A stretch of DNA of 64,000 bases from Ruegeria pomeroyi (GCF_021405525.1 NZ_JAGQAG010000001.1:2852001-2916000), one strand, 5' to 3'. Positions 1-9,727 are shown, counted from the first letter of the stretch. A program made the numbers and translations. The notes: generated from the sequence alone by a model not told the origin.

Positions 1-728
1 ACCAGGCGGCACATGGTTTCTGCATAGACCCGGATCTCGTATTGCGCATGAGGGTCGGCGCGCAGGCGCAGGAAATGAAACAGGTTGTGCAGATCGACCT
101 TCCAGTACCATTGGGTATAGATATTCGCCGGCAGGTTCATTCGCGCCAGTTCGCGCGCCAGACCCTGCTGGCCCTCCTGCCCGATCATCGCTTCGTAGTT
201 GTCATAGCAGCGGGCGCTGTCGGCCTTGAGAATCTCCAGCACGCGCGCCGCCTCTTTCCCTTGCAGAGCCTCACCCCGGCCCTGGTTGTTGACCGCCGAT
301 TGCGCCGCCACATGTTCCGGTGCCGGGATATAGAATTCGCGGTCCAGGATTGAGTAGCGCGCCGAATACTCGTTCACATTCGCGGTACGGTGCCGGATCC
401 ACTGACGCGCAACAAAGACCGGTAGTTTCACGTGCAGCTTGATTTCGCACATCTCGAACGGGGTCGAATGCCAGTGCCGCATCAGATAGCGGATCAGCCC
501 CTCATCGTTCTGCACTGACTTGGTGCCCGTGCCATAAGACACCCGCGCCGCCTGGCAGATGGCCGCATCATCGCCCATATAGTCGATCACCCGGACAAAA
601 CCGTGATCCAGCACCGGATGCGCGGAATAGAGTTGCGCCTCCATCCCCGGCGACACTACACGGCGGGTCGGCGCGGTCTGCGCCCGCTGGGCGTCGATCT
701 CGGCCAGTTGCTCTGGAGATAGCGGCAT
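1..728 (-). CDS. thyX: Flavin-dependent thymidylate synthase ThyX (3' end outside window)
   Basis: ThyX methylates dUMP to dTMP using methylene-tetrahydrofolate, FAD and NADPH, in the cytoplasm. The protein reads from an ATG at 728 for 242 codons and runs off the window start, so its C-terminus is missing. The family signature RHRx7S is present at residues 112-122 ([11 protein letters not shown]), preceded by [19 protein letters not shown], which also fits ThyX. The upstream minus-strand sequence has an AAAGGGA ribosome-binding site and an AT-rich TATATA stretch near 765 that could be a -10 element. It is divergent from the lipoprotein gene at 925. Identity is confident. Whether a ThyA homologue also exists cannot be judged here. 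Confidence 0.95.
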   Translation of the reverse strand, partial: MPLSPEQLAEIDAQRAQTAPTRRVVSPGMEAQLYSAHPVLDHGFVRVIDYMGDDAAICQAARVSYGTGTKSVQNDEGLIRYLMRHWHSTPFEMCEIKLHVKLPVFVARQWIRHRTANVNEYSARYSILDREFYIPAPEHVAAQSAVNNQGRGEALQGKEAARVLEILKADSARCYDNYEAMIGQEGQQGLARELARMNLPANIYTQWYWKVDLHNLFHFLRLRADPHAQYEIRVYAETMCRL

Positions 729-792
729 CAGGGTCCCTTTCACTAGATGAGTCGCAGCGCCACTATATATTGCATTGCTCCACACAAAAACC

Positions 793-814
793 GCCATATC
801 AGGTATGGCTTTTT
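793..814. terminator. Bidirectional hairpin between divergent genes
   Basis: GCCATA (793-798) and TATGGC (804-809) form a 6-bp stem with a TCAGG loop. It is followed by TTTTT on the plus strand and, across a GG, by TTTTTG on the minus strand, so it looks like an intrinsic terminator in both directions. It lies between the divergent thyX and lipoprotein genes, where neither gene ends, so it may act as a leader attenuator or insulator. That role is inference. Confidence 0.45.
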
Positions 815-924
815 AGACACCCTATTTGGCTTTCCCCAGACCCGTTCAGGTTGCGATTGACTTTCACCGTTTCAGCCGGGACTATCTCTCAAAATGATCT
901 GACAAAGAGCAGAGGCAGGCAGTT

Positions 925-1983
925 ATGAAATCCTATCTCGTTGCAGCCGCAACGTGCGCTTTTTTGACAGCGTGCGGCGGCTCTGATGCCGTATTCGGGA
1001 CAGGCGATGGCTCTGACACCGGTTCTGGGACCGATGGCGGAACTGATGGTGACACCGGGACACCAATTCAGGGTGATCGCGTCGTCCCCCCTGGAACCCC
1101 CTCGCCGACCCCTGCCGCTGGCATTTTTAGAAGCGAGCCAACAAGCACCGAAGACCCCTATACCGGCAACGGCTTTGCTCGAGATGTAAGGTACAACGCC
1201 GCCGACGACACATTCTCGGTCGACAACCTCGGCTTCGACGGCGACAACACCTATTCCCGTGGCGCAGCTGTCAGCAGCCTAGGACCCTACGCCGTATACG
1301 AGGCCGATGCGCAATTCTTGGACAGCTTCGACGGTGAACCGGTGAACCAGTTCCGTCACCGTGCCATTTATGGCGTTTCGACCTCGAGCAACACGCAATT
1401 CGCGATTGTCCGGACCGGCGCCTATGTCGACTATGGCTTTGGTGGCTTTATCTATCAGCGCAACAACAACGTGAATCTACCGACCACGGGCCAGGCCCTC
1501 TTCACCGGCAAGGTTGCCGGTCTGCGAGACTATAACGGGGTTGGTGCGCTGGAATACACCACAGCCGATATTCGCATCGCAATTGATTTCGACGATTTCA
1601 ATGATGCCACCGGAACACGGGGCGATGCTGTTCGCGGCGTGATGGACAACCGCCGCATTCTGAATATGGACGGCGAAGACGTCACTACCAGCACGCTGAG
1701 CAGGATCAATACGCAGAACAATGTTTCCTTGACCGAAATTCCCACTGCCACCTTTACCGTGGGCCCCGGTGTGATGGACGACAATGGCGAGTTGCTGGGT
1801 AAGATGACCAGCTATTACGTGGACAACGAAGGCAGAGCGCAGCTGTTCGAGGAAGGCAACTATTACGCCATCATCTCGGGCGACAACGCTGACGAAATCG
1901 TCGGAGTGGTCGTTCTGGAAACGAAGCGTGACCCGGTTGCTCCATCGGTCCGTGAAACCGGCGGCTTCATCGTCTACAACTGA
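925..1983 (+). CDS. Surface lipoprotein, probable Slam substrate with TbpB-like beta-barrel
   Basis: This 352-aa protein has a lipoprotein signal peptide with lipobox LTAC, so Cys17 would be the lipidated N-terminus. A Gly/Asp/Thr-rich flexible linker (about residues 18-46) follows, typical of surface-exposed lipoproteins. The C-terminal half holds the pattern TGQALFTGKVAGL...YTTADIRIAIDF, which resembles the 8-stranded lipoprotein barrels of TbpB, factor-H-binding protein and related Slam substrates (similarity judged by eye). The SD AGAGG lies just upstream of the ATG. The next gene, 8 bp downstream, encodes a Slam-type translocator, which supports export to the cell surface. The ligand is unknown: metal, haem or a host or environmental protein are all possible. 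Confidence 0.7.
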   Translation: MKSYLVAAATCAFLTACGGSDAVFGTGDGSDTGSGTDGGTDGDTGTPIQGDRVVPPGTPSPTPAAGIFRSEPTSTEDPYTGNGFARDVRYNAADDTFSVDNLGFDGDNTYSRGAAVSSLGPYAVYEADAQFLDSFDGEPVNQFRHRAIYGVSTSSNTQFAIVRTGAYVDYGFGGFIYQRNNNVNLPTTGQALFTGKVAGLRDYNGVGALEYTTADIRIAIDFDDFNDATGTRGDAVRGVMDNRRILNMDGEDVTTSTLSRINTQNNVSLTEIPTATFTVGPGVMDDNGELLGKMTSYYVDNEGRAQLFEEGNYYAIISGDNADEIVGVVVLETKRDPVAPSVRETGGFIVYN

Positions 1984-1991
1984 GGCCGGTG

Positions 1992-3392
1992 ATGCGGCTA
2001 CCGCCAAAGATACGCCGCCCGGTTGCTGTTCTGGCCTTAATGGCTGGTTTTATCCAGGCACCTGCCCTTGCGCAGGGGCCCGCCCGGTTGAGCCCAGACG
2101 AATTGCGCGCCACCGCCGTTGAGGCGCTCCGCATCGGAGCACCTGAGCAGGCCTACAGCTATGCTAGCGCCTTGGTGCAACGGGATCCAGCGGACCGTCA
2201 AGCGCTGCTGGTGCATTCCCGCGCCGCGCGGTCTCTCGGCCGCTTTGACGAAGCCCGAGAATCTGCCCGGCAGGCTTGGCGACTATCCGAGACTGACGAG
2301 CAGAAATTCGCAAGCTCGATGGTCATGGCCCAGGCACTGGCCTCGGATGATCGGCGCACCCTGGCGCAATGGTGGCTGCGCCGCGCCGTCGAACATGCCC
2401 CCTCCGAGGAGTTGAGCCGGATTGCCGTGCGCGATTTCCGCTATGTGCGCGCTCGGAATCCGTGGCTGACGCGGCTGTCCTTTGCGATCACCCCGGACAG
2501 CAACATCAACAACGGCTCGTCACAACGATCCTCGTTCCTGAACTACAAACTGTCCGAAGTCCTGTATGGCCAGCCGGTCGAATATCAGCTGGGCGGATCG
2601 GCGCGGGCGCTGTCGGGGGTCGAATATGCGCTGGGCCTGACAACGCGATACCGATTTCGCGAGTTGCCGACCCGCGCGCATGACCTGATCCTGTCGGTCG
2701 ATCTGCGCGCCTATTCTCTGTCTTCCGAGGCCAAGGCCCTCGCCCCCACCGCCCGCGCCAGCGATTTTTCCTTCGCCTCCTACACACTGGGCTATGGCCA
2801 GCGCGGCATCAATTTCGACCGGCGCGGCGAATACCGTTTCTTTGTCGATGTCGGGCAGAGCTGGTATGGCGGCAACGAGTATGCCCGCTTTGCGCGGCTC
2901 AGCCTGGGGCAAAGCTACAAGCTGGACCGGGGGCGCCAGATCAACGCCCGCATCGCCACCGAACGGCAATGGGGTGTCACCCGCAGTGATCAGGACACGA
3001 TACGCGCAGATCTGTCCTATACCCTGCCGCTCGCGGGGGGGACGACGCTGTGGACCAATCTGACCGGGGCGGTGGCGACCTCTGACGTGGCCGCAGACGA
3101 GTTCGACGAAATCGCGCTGCGCGCCCAGATCACCTTTGCCAAACCGATCCTTGGCGCCACCGCGCAGCTGGGGCTGTGGGCCCGCAGCCGCGACTACGAT
3201 GTCTCTCCGCATGATCGCAACGGCCGGCAGGAAGACAAGTACGAGGCGGATTTCACGCTGATCTTCAACAAGATAGACTATTACGGCTTCAACCCGACCA
3301 TGCGCATCAGCGCCTCACGCACCGAAAGCAACATCGCGCTTTATGATGCGCGCCGTTTCGGGGTGAATTTCGGCATCCAATCCGCGTTCTAG
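1992..3392 (+). CDS. Slam-type (DUF560) outer-membrane lipoprotein translocator
   Basis: This 466-aa protein has a signal peptide (about residues 1-28, cleaved after ALA), an N-terminal TPR region (about 30-135) and a C-terminal beta-barrel (about 155-466). Barrel landmarks of the DUF560 Slam family are ITPDSNINNG near residues 167-175, a closing region with IFNKIDYYGFNPTMRIS, and TESNIALYD before the terminal FGVNFGI. Slams move lipoproteins across the outer membrane so that they face outward; the preceding lipoprotein is the obvious client. GTG at 1989 is an alternative start, but ATG at 1992 is better spaced from GAGG at 1982. Length fits Slam1/2 (about 450-500 aa). It is translationally close to the lipoprotein gene, so the two form one operon. 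Confidence 0.8.
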   Translation: MRLPPKIRRPVAVLALMAGFIQAPALAQGPARLSPDELRATAVEALRIGAPEQAYSYASALVQRDPADRQALLVHSRAARSLGRFDEARESARQAWRLSETDEQKFASSMVMAQALASDDRRTLAQWWLRRAVEHAPSEELSRIAVRDFRYVRARNPWLTRLSFAITPDSNINNGSSQRSSFLNYKLSEVLYGQPVEYQLGGSARALSGVEYALGLTTRYRFRELPTRAHDLILSVDLRAYSLSSEAKALAPTARASDFSFASYTLGYGQRGINFDRRGEYRFFVDVGQSWYGGNEYARFARLSLGQSYKLDRGRQINARIATERQWGVTRSDQDTIRADLSYTLPLAGGTTLWTNLTGAVATSDVAADEFDEIALRAQITFAKPILGATAQLGLWARSRDYDVSPHDRNGRQEDKYEADFTLIFNKIDYYGFNPTMRISASRTESNIALYDARRFGVNFGIQSAF

Positions 3393-3458
3393 GCAGTCTC
3401 GACATTGCCGGCCACTGCGCTAGGCTTCGTCTCGACACCCAGCACAGGAAAACAAGCG

Positions 3459-3887
3459 ATGCCGCTCAAATATCTGCATGTCATGGTCCGCGTGAAGGAC
3501 CTGGAAAAATCCATGGCCTTCTACGAATTGCTCGGTCTGCGCGAAATCCGCCGCTACGACAGCGAAGAGGGGCGGTTTACCCTCGTCTATCTGGCCGCAC
3601 CCGGGCAGGACGAGACGCCGCTGGAGCTGACCTATAACTGGGACGGCGATGACGGGCTGCCCAGCGACAGCCGCCATTTCGGGCATCTCGCCTATGGGGT
3701 CGACGACATCTATGCCACCTGCGCGATGCTGCAAGAGAACGGTATCACCATCAACCGGCCACCGCGCGACGGGCGCATGGCCTTTATCCGCTCGCCCGAC
3801 AATATCTCGATCGAGCTGTTGCAGAACGGTGCCGCGCTGGACCCGGCCGAACCCTGGGTCAGCATGGACAGCACCGGCCACTGGTGA
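3459..3887 (+). CDS. gloA: Lactoylglutathione lyase (glyoxalase I)
   Basis: Glyoxalase I isomerises the methylglyoxal-glutathione hemithioacetal to S-lactoylglutathione in the cytoplasm. The 142-aa protein is a two-module VOC fold, and the four metal ligands of the bacterial enzyme line up as His7, Glu56, His76 and Glu119. The ATG at 3459 is chosen because the family begins with this MxxxYLHVMVRVKDLEKSxxFY pattern and an AGGA site lies at about 3446. The frame is open upstream, but that stretch does not look coding. The stop codon overlaps the ATG of the following DUF1194 gene (TGATG), so they are probably co-translated, with no obvious shared function. Confidence 0.93.
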   Translation: MPLKYLHVMVRVKDLEKSMAFYELLGLREIRRYDSEEGRFTLVYLAAPGQDETPLELTYNWDGDDGLPSDSRHFGHLAYGVDDIYATCAMLQENGITINRPPRDGRMAFIRSPDNISIELLQNGAALDPAEPWVSMDSTGHW

Positions 3888-4576
3888 TGCGCCGAGGCGC
3901 CGCTGCCTGTCTGCTTGCACTGCTGGCAACGCAGGCGTCGGCTGTGGAATGCCGCCTGGCCCTTGCCCTGGCGCTCGATGTGTCGCGCTCGGTCGATGCC
4001 CGCGAGGATCGGTTGCAACGACAAGGGCTGGCGACGGCGTTGCTGGCCCCCGAAGTGGTGCGCGCGGCCTTGTCGACCCCGCAGCCGGTGGCACTTGCCG
4101 CCTATGAGTGGAGCGGGCCGACCGACCAGCACCTGCTGGTCGACTGGGTGCTGATCCGCTCGCGCGCCGATCTGGAGAGCGCCGCCGCCCTGATTGCGGC
4201 GTCTCGGCGCGCCACGACCGAGGCGCCCACCGCAATGGGACACGCGCTGGCCTATGGCGCGGCGCTGCTGGCGGGCGGTCCCGACTGCCTGTTCCACACG
4301 ATCGACCTGTCGGGCGATGGCGAGAATAACGAGGGCTTCGGCCCACGCGCGGCCTATGCCACACCGGCGTTTGACGGGATTACCGTGAACGGGCTGGCGA
4401 TCAACGGGGCCGAATACGAGACCGAGATTCAGCTGATCCCCTATTTCGAGACCGAGGTGCTGCATGGCCCCGGTGCCTTTCTCGAGGTGGCGCAAGGCTT
4501 TGCCGATTTCGAACGCGCCATGCGGCGCAAGCTGGAACGGGAACTGTCCGGGATGGTGATCGGGGGGCTGCGATGA
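3887..4576 (+). CDS. DUF1194 secreted VWA-like protein, copy 1
   Basis: This 229-aa protein has a signal peptide (about residues 1-20, ending ASA) and is likely periplasmic. LALALDVSRSVDAREDRLQ is the MIDAS-like opening DxSxSxD of a von Willebrand A fold, and TIDLSGDGENN is a second acidic loop. Both are typical of DUF1194. Function is unknown. The fold suggests metal-dependent protein binding. It starts inside the glyoxalase stop and ends inside the start of its paralogue (ATGA overlap), giving a tight three-gene operon. A single Cys near the mature N-terminus and another at PDCLFHT may pair as a disulfide. Confidence 0.8.
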   Translation: MRRGAAACLLALLATQASAVECRLALALALDVSRSVDAREDRLQRQGLATALLAPEVVRAALSTPQPVALAAYEWSGPTDQHLLVDWVLIRSRADLESAAALIAASRRATTEAPTAMGHALAYGAALLAGGPDCLFHTIDLSGDGENNEGFGPRAAYATPAFDGITVNGLAINGAEYETEIQLIPYFETEVLHGPGAFLEVAQGFADFERAMRRKLERELSGMVIGGLR

Positions 4577-5337
4577 TCCGCGTGTTGACGCTTCTGGTCC
4601 TGCTGCTGCCCGCGCCCGGCTGGGCCGGGTGTCGGCAGGCGTTGGCGCTGGGGCTCGACGTATCCGGTTCGGTCGATGCGCGCGAATACCGGTTGCAGCT
4701 CGACGGGCTGGCCGCCGCGCTGCTGTCGCCCGCGGTTCAGTCGCGCCTGCTGGCGATGCCCGGCCACCCAATCCGGCTGGCCGTCTATGAATGGAGCGAA
4801 CCGGGGTTTCAGCGACTGATCCTGCCCTGGCGGCAGATCGGCACCACAGCCGATCTGGAGGCAGTCGCGGCCACCCTGCGCGCCACCCGCAGGGCTGCGG
4901 CGCCGCCGGGAACGGCCGTCGGCCCCGCGATGCGTCACGGGGCCACCCTGCTGGCCCAACAACCCGATTGCTGGAAACGCACACTCGACCTGTCCGGCGA
5001 TGGCAAGCACAACATGGGTCCGCATCCCCGCGCCGTAAAGGCCGCGCTGGAGGGCACCGACCTGACCGTCAACGCGTTGGTCATTGGCGCGGACAGCATG
5101 ACCTCCACGGACCTCCGCCAGACCCAGATTGGAGAGCTGTCGGCCTATTACGGCGCCTGGGTGATCCTGGGCCCCGGCGCCTTTGTCGAGGTGGCGCTGG
5201 GATATGACGACTATCAGGCCGCAATGGAGCGCAAACTGCGGCGCGAGCTGGAGGGGCTGGTTCTCTCTGCCCTTCCCGCCCGCACCGCGACGCAGCTACA
5301 CGCGCCTGTCCTGCCTGGGCCTGTCCTGCCTCAATAA
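4573..5337 (+). CDS. DUF1194 secreted VWA-like protein, copy 2
   Basis: This 254-aa paralogue of the preceding gene has the same layout: signal peptide (cleaved near GWAG), GLDVSGSVDAREYRLQ MIDAS-like motif, PDCWKRTLDLSGDGKHN acidic loop and a GPGAFVEVALGYDDYQAAMERKL C-terminus parallel to copy 1. It is about 25 residues longer at the C-terminus with a low-complexity LPGPVLPQ tail. The tail overlaps the converging MarR-type gene by 7 bp. The two copies have diverged well beyond nucleotide identity, so the duplication is not recent. Function is unknown. Confidence 0.8.
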   Translation: MIRVLTLLVLLLPAPGWAGCRQALALGLDVSGSVDAREYRLQLDGLAAALLSPAVQSRLLAMPGHPIRLAVYEWSEPGFQRLILPWRQIGTTADLEAVAATLRATRRAAAPPGTAVGPAMRHGATLLAQQPDCWKRTLDLSGDGKHNMGPHPRAVKAALEGTDLTVNALVIGADSMTSTDLRQTQIGELSAYYGAWVILGPGAFVEVALGYDDYQAAMERKLRRELEGLVLSALPARTATQLHAPVLPGPVLPQ

Positions 5338-5828
5338 ATGTACCGGATCTGATCGGTCCAGTACCGCTCGACCCGCTTCAGCGCCGAGGTGATCTCCTCG
5401 ATTCCGTCGGGGCCCAGCACGCCACGGCTTTGCAACCCCTCGGCATGGCGCATGAACAGCTCGGCCACCACATCTCGGATCTCGCGACCACGCTGGGTCA
5501 GCCTGACCCGAACCGACCGGCGGTCGATCTCGCAGCGCTGGTGATGCATATAGCCCATCTCGACCAGTTTCTTGAGGTTGTAGCTGACATTGCTGCCCTG
5601 GTAGTAGCCACGGCTTTTCAATTCGCCCGCCGTCACCTCGTTATCGCCGATATTGAACAGCAAAAGCGCCTGCACGGCGTTGATTTCCAGCACGCCGACC
5701 CGCTCGAACTCGTCCTTGATCACGTCGAGCAGCAGCCGGTGCAACCGTTCGACCAGAGACAGCGCCTCCAGATAGTTTGCCATGAAGCCTTTGGCGCCGG
5801 CCTGGGCGATCTGCCTCTCCATACTCAT
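5331..5828 (-). CDS. MarR-type winged-helix transcriptional regulator
   Basis: This 165-aa cytoplasmic protein has a MarR-like core. An N-terminal dimerisation helix is followed by ALLLFNIGDNEVTAGELKSRG and the recognition-helix region GSNVSYNLKKLVEMGYMHHQ. The wing IDRRSVRVRLTQRGREI precedes a C-terminal helical pair. The YNLKKLVEMGY helix recalls the LdtR subgroup of alphaproteobacterial MarR proteins that controls L,D-transpeptidase and stress genes, but this subgroup assignment is only an impression. It is transcribed alone, convergent with the DUF1194 pair. No operator was identified. Confidence 0.8.
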   Translation of the reverse strand: MSMERQIAQAGAKGFMANYLEALSLVERLHRLLLDVIKDEFERVGVLEINAVQALLLFNIGDNEVTAGELKSRGYYQGSNVSYNLKKLVEMGYMHHQRCEIDRRSVRVRLTQRGREIRDVVAELFMRHAEGLQSRGVLGPDGIEEITSALKRVERYWTDQIRYIY

Positions 5829-5905
5829 CCGTCTCTCCGACTCGCTGCTGCTTGCCGAACACTCTGAGACGAAAACCCAAAGAATCAGTTAAGTTGAAAA
5901 CTGTG

Positions 5906-6163
5906 TTATTTTTGAAACGTTTGCGAGATATCCGCGATCAGATCCCGATAGCGGTCCGGGGCAGAAACCTGCCCCGTGACCCATTGATAGAGATCCTGAT
6001 CGTTCTCGTGCAGCAGCGCGTCGTAAAGATCGAGCGCGCCCGCATCCATCGCCTCGATATTGCGGTCGGTATAGGCGGACAGGATCAGATCCATCTCCTT
6101 GATCCCGCGCCGCATCGACCGCATGCGCATCCGTTTGATCCGGGTTTCGCGGCTTTCGCTCAC
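5906..6163 (-). CDS. sdhE: Succinate dehydrogenase flavinylation factor SdhE (DUF339)
   Basis: SdhE promotes covalent attachment of FAD to the SdhA subunit of succinate dehydrogenase. The 85-aa length and the RRGIKEMD motif (the family's RGxxE, about residues 18-25), followed by the L-DLYDALLHENDQDLYQW acidic helix, are diagnostic. The start is a GTG at 6163 that overlaps the stop of the upstream XRE-family gene (GTGA), so the two are translationally coupled. Co-transcription with an XRE regulator rather than sdh genes is not unusual in this group. Confidence 0.92.
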   Translation of the reverse strand: MSESRETRIKRMRMRSMRRGIKEMDLILSAYTDRNIEAMDAGALDLYDALLHENDQDLYQWVTGQVSAPDRYRDLIADISQTFQK

Positions 6164-6552
6164 TCGGTTTGCTCCATGATCTGGCGCAGCTGCTTCTCCA
6201 GCCGCGCGGCGCGTTGGCCGCTGGCCTGAAGATCAGCGCGAAGGCTGCGCAATTCGGTCAGCAAGGCCGCCATGTCGCGGGCGGTCTCGTCGGTCTCGGT
6301 CAACGCCTCGCCGCCCTGCCCCTCGCCGGTGATCAGCCAGACGATCGAGACATTCAGCAGCCCCGCCAGCATCGACAGACGATTGGCGCGCGGCTCGGAG
6401 AGGTCGTTTTCCCAGCCGCTGATCGTGCTCTTCTTCACCCCAAGACGGCGGGCCAGTTGCGCCTGGGTCATGTCCGCGGCCTCGCGCGCCGCAGCCAGAC
6501 GGTCGCCAAAGGTCGCGGCCTCGGGTCCGTACCAATCGGTTTCGTCGCTCAT
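6160..6552 (-). CDS. XRE-family HTH regulator with C-terminal coiled coil
   Basis: This 130-aa protein has a Cro/CI-type helix-turn-helix at about residues 15-70 (AREAADMTQAQLARRLGVKKSTISGWEN). A WLITGEG segment follows, and a predicted coiled coil ends the protein (TELRSLRADLQASGQRAARLEKQLRQI). ATG at 6552 is chosen because GGAAAGGA precedes it at proper spacing. It is divergent from the aminotransferase gene, with about 90 bp between the starts, so it may act on that shared region. Its targets are unknown. Confidence 0.85.
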   Translation of the reverse strand: MSDETDWYGPEAATFGDRLAAAREAADMTQAQLARRLGVKKSTISGWENDLSEPRANRLSMLAGLLNVSIVWLITGEGQGGEALTETDETARDMAALLTELRSLRADLQASGQRAARLEKQLRQIMEQTE

Positions 6553-6554
6553 AG

Positions 6555-7847
<1,293 letters not shown>

Positions 7848-7863
7848 AACGGGAGACACCGGA

Positions 7864-8265
7864 ATGGGCGCCGAATTGCCAGACTATTACTTCCGGGTCC
7901 GGGAAAACGGCGCCTTTGTCTTTCGCGTCGACACGGAAAACCGCCAGCGCCGGATCGAGATGGATCACATTGCCGTCGTCAACGTCAAGAATGGCGATAT
8001 AAAGCCCCAAGGCGGGCGCACGCTCAGCCCCGAGGATCTGCGCGAGATCAAGCGCTGGATGGCCGAGCGCACCAACCTGCTGGCGCGGCGCGATATCGAC
8101 GATATCCACCGGGCGGTGGATTACCTGAACCTGACCACGCATTGGGTGCAATCCAAGGCGAGCGACGCGCAGCTGGAAGAGGTCACCGACGCCCTGTTAC
8201 TGGCCATGCACGACCTGCGTTCGGTGCTGGTCCGTAAGAAGGCGGACCGGCTGATGAAGGGTTGA
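7864..8265 (+). CDS. Conserved hypothetical protein, 133 aa
   Basis: Small soluble protein without signal peptide or membrane segment. The N-terminal half is beta-rich (DYYFRVRENGAFVFRVDTENRQRRIEMDHIAVVN). The C-terminal half is helical (LREIKRWMAERTNLLARRDIDDIHRAVDYLNLTTHW). I recall similar proteins only as uncharacterised in Rhodobacterales, and I assign no function. The ATG at 7864 has GGGAGACACCGGA just upstream. It lies 16 bp behind the aminotransferase gene and is probably co-transcribed with it. Transcription ends in a triple-hairpin block. Confidence 0.75.
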   Translation: MGAELPDYYFRVRENGAFVFRVDTENRQRRIEMDHIAVVNVKNGDIKPQGGRTLSPEDLREIKRWMAERTNLLARRDIDDIHRAVDYLNLTTHWVQSKASDAQLEEVTDALLLAMHDLRSVLVRKKADRLMKG

Positions 8266-8280
8266 AGGTCGCCCCCTTTC

Positions 8281-8355
8281 GGCAAACAGAATTTCAAAGA
8301 AATTCTGCCAAAGAAAATCTCATTTTCTTTGGACATTTTCTTTGCAAGAAAATGT
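8281..8355. terminator. Three back-to-back hairpins between convergent genes
   Basis: Hairpin 1: CAGAATTT (8287-8294) with AAATTCTG (8300-8307). Hairpin 2: CCAAAGAAAAT (8308-8318) with ATTTTCTTTGG (8322-8332), a perfect 11-bp stem with a 3-nt loop. Hairpin 3: ACATTTTCTT (8333-8342) with AAGAAAATGT (8346-8355). They abut one another and separate the 7864-8265 gene from the convergent MATE gene. A bidirectional terminator or mRNA 3'-end stabiliser is likely. Confidence 0.7.
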
Positions 8356-8374
8356 GCCTGAACCGCGCGTGCGG

Positions 8375-9727
8375 CTAGTTCACCAAGCGGATCGAGCGGC
8401 ACCAGAACCGGGTCATCAGCAAGCTTCCCGCGCAAGCGAGCCCCAGGGAAAGGCCGGCCCAGACGCCGATCCCTTCCCAGTGCAGCACGAATCCCAGCAT
8501 GTAAGAGGCCGGGATGCCGACCAGCCAGTAACTGACTGCGGCCATGATCATCGGCACGGTCGTATCCTGCACCCCGCGCAACAGGCCCAGCGCCATCACC
8601 TGTGCACCATCGACCAGCTGGAACAGCGCCGCCATCGCCAGCAGCCCGACTCCGATGGCCAGGATCTCGGGCCGGTTCGGGTCGTCCGGCTCCATGAAGA
8701 GCGAGATCAGCGGCTCGGCGCAGGTCAAGAACAGCGCGATCGTCACCAGGGACATCATCAGCGACATCGCGATCACCACCTTGCCGCCGCGCGCCATCCC
8801 TTCGCGGTCGCGCCGGCCATAGGCATTGCCCGCCCGGATAGTCGCGGCATTCGACAAGCCCAGATGCACCATGAACGTGGCCGCAGCCAACTGGATCGCG
8901 ATCCCATGGGCGGCCAGCGGCACCGCCCCCAGCCAGCCCATCATCACGGCAGAGGCGGAAAACAGGCTCACCTCGGCCAAATTGGTCAGGGCAATTGGGA
9001 CCCCCAGCCGCACCACGCGCCGGAACATCTCGCCATCCGGTCGCCAGAAGCGGCGGAACAGCGTGTGCTGCGGAAGGACCCACAGCGCATAGGCCACCAC
9101 CGCCACCAGCGACACCATCTGGGTGCAGATCGAGGCAATCGCCGCCCCGGTTATTCCCAATTCCGGCGCCCCCCAATTGCCGAAGATCAGAGCATAGTTG
9201 GCAGCTGCGTTGGCAAAGACCGACAGGACCGTGATCCAAAACACGACCTGCGTCCGCTCCAGCGCCGCGAGATAGGATTTCAGAACCATCACCGTCAGCG
9301 CCGGCATCATACCCCAGCCCGCGACTCGCAGATACTCTGCCGCCATGGTGGCAATCTCGGGCTCCTGCCCCAACGCCAGCAGGATCGGCTGCGACCAGAT
9401 CAACAGGGGCAAGGCCAGCACCGTAAAGATCAGCGAGGCCCAGAGCCCCATCCGAGTCGCCCGCCGGATGCTGGTCTCGTCCCGCTCGGCGGCAGCGGCG
9501 GCCACCATCGGCATCACCGCCCAGCCAAAGCCCGCGCCCATCAGGAACAGCACGAAGAAATAGCTGCTGCCCAGCGTCACCGCCGCCAGCGCCTCGACCC
9601 CATACCAGCCCAGCATGACCGTATCGGTCAGCCCGATGGCGAATTGCGCCAGATGCCCGCCGATCAGCGGCAGGCCCAGCACCGCGATTGCCCTTGCATG
9701 GCCGCGATATGTCATCACCTTGGTCAT
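8375..9727 (-). CDS. MATE-family multidrug/sodium antiporter
   Basis: A 450-aa inner-membrane protein with about 12 hydrophobic segments arranged as two homologous halves. It has typical MATE patterns: LPLIGGHLAQFAIGLTDTVMLGWYG near the N-terminus and LGVPIALTNLAEVSLFSASAVMMGWLG opening the second half. Such pumps export cationic drugs or metabolites using Na+ or H+ gradients. The open frame continues to 9823, but the N-terminal extension is Arg-rich and unlike the family, so ATG 9727 is preferred; ATG 9715 is possible. It is divergent from the DUF2461 gene. Confidence 0.9.
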   Translation of the reverse strand: MTKVMTYRGHARAIAVLGLPLIGGHLAQFAIGLTDTVMLGWYGVEALAAVTLGSSYFFVLFLMGAGFGWAVMPMVAAAAAERDETSIRRATRMGLWASLIFTVLALPLLIWSQPILLALGQEPEIATMAAEYLRVAGWGMMPALTVMVLKSYLAALERTQVVFWITVLSVFANAAANYALIFGNWGAPELGITGAAIASICTQMVSLVAVVAYALWVLPQHTLFRRFWRPDGEMFRRVVRLGVPIALTNLAEVSLFSASAVMMGWLGAVPLAAHGIAIQLAAATFMVHLGLSNAATIRAGNAYGRRDREGMARGGKVVIAMSLMMSLVTIALFLTCAEPLISLFMEPDDPNRPEILAIGVGLLAMAALFQLVDGAQVMALGLLRGVQDTTVPMIMAAVSYWLVGIPASYMLGFVLHWEGIGVWAGLSLGLACAGSLLMTRFWCRSIRLVN

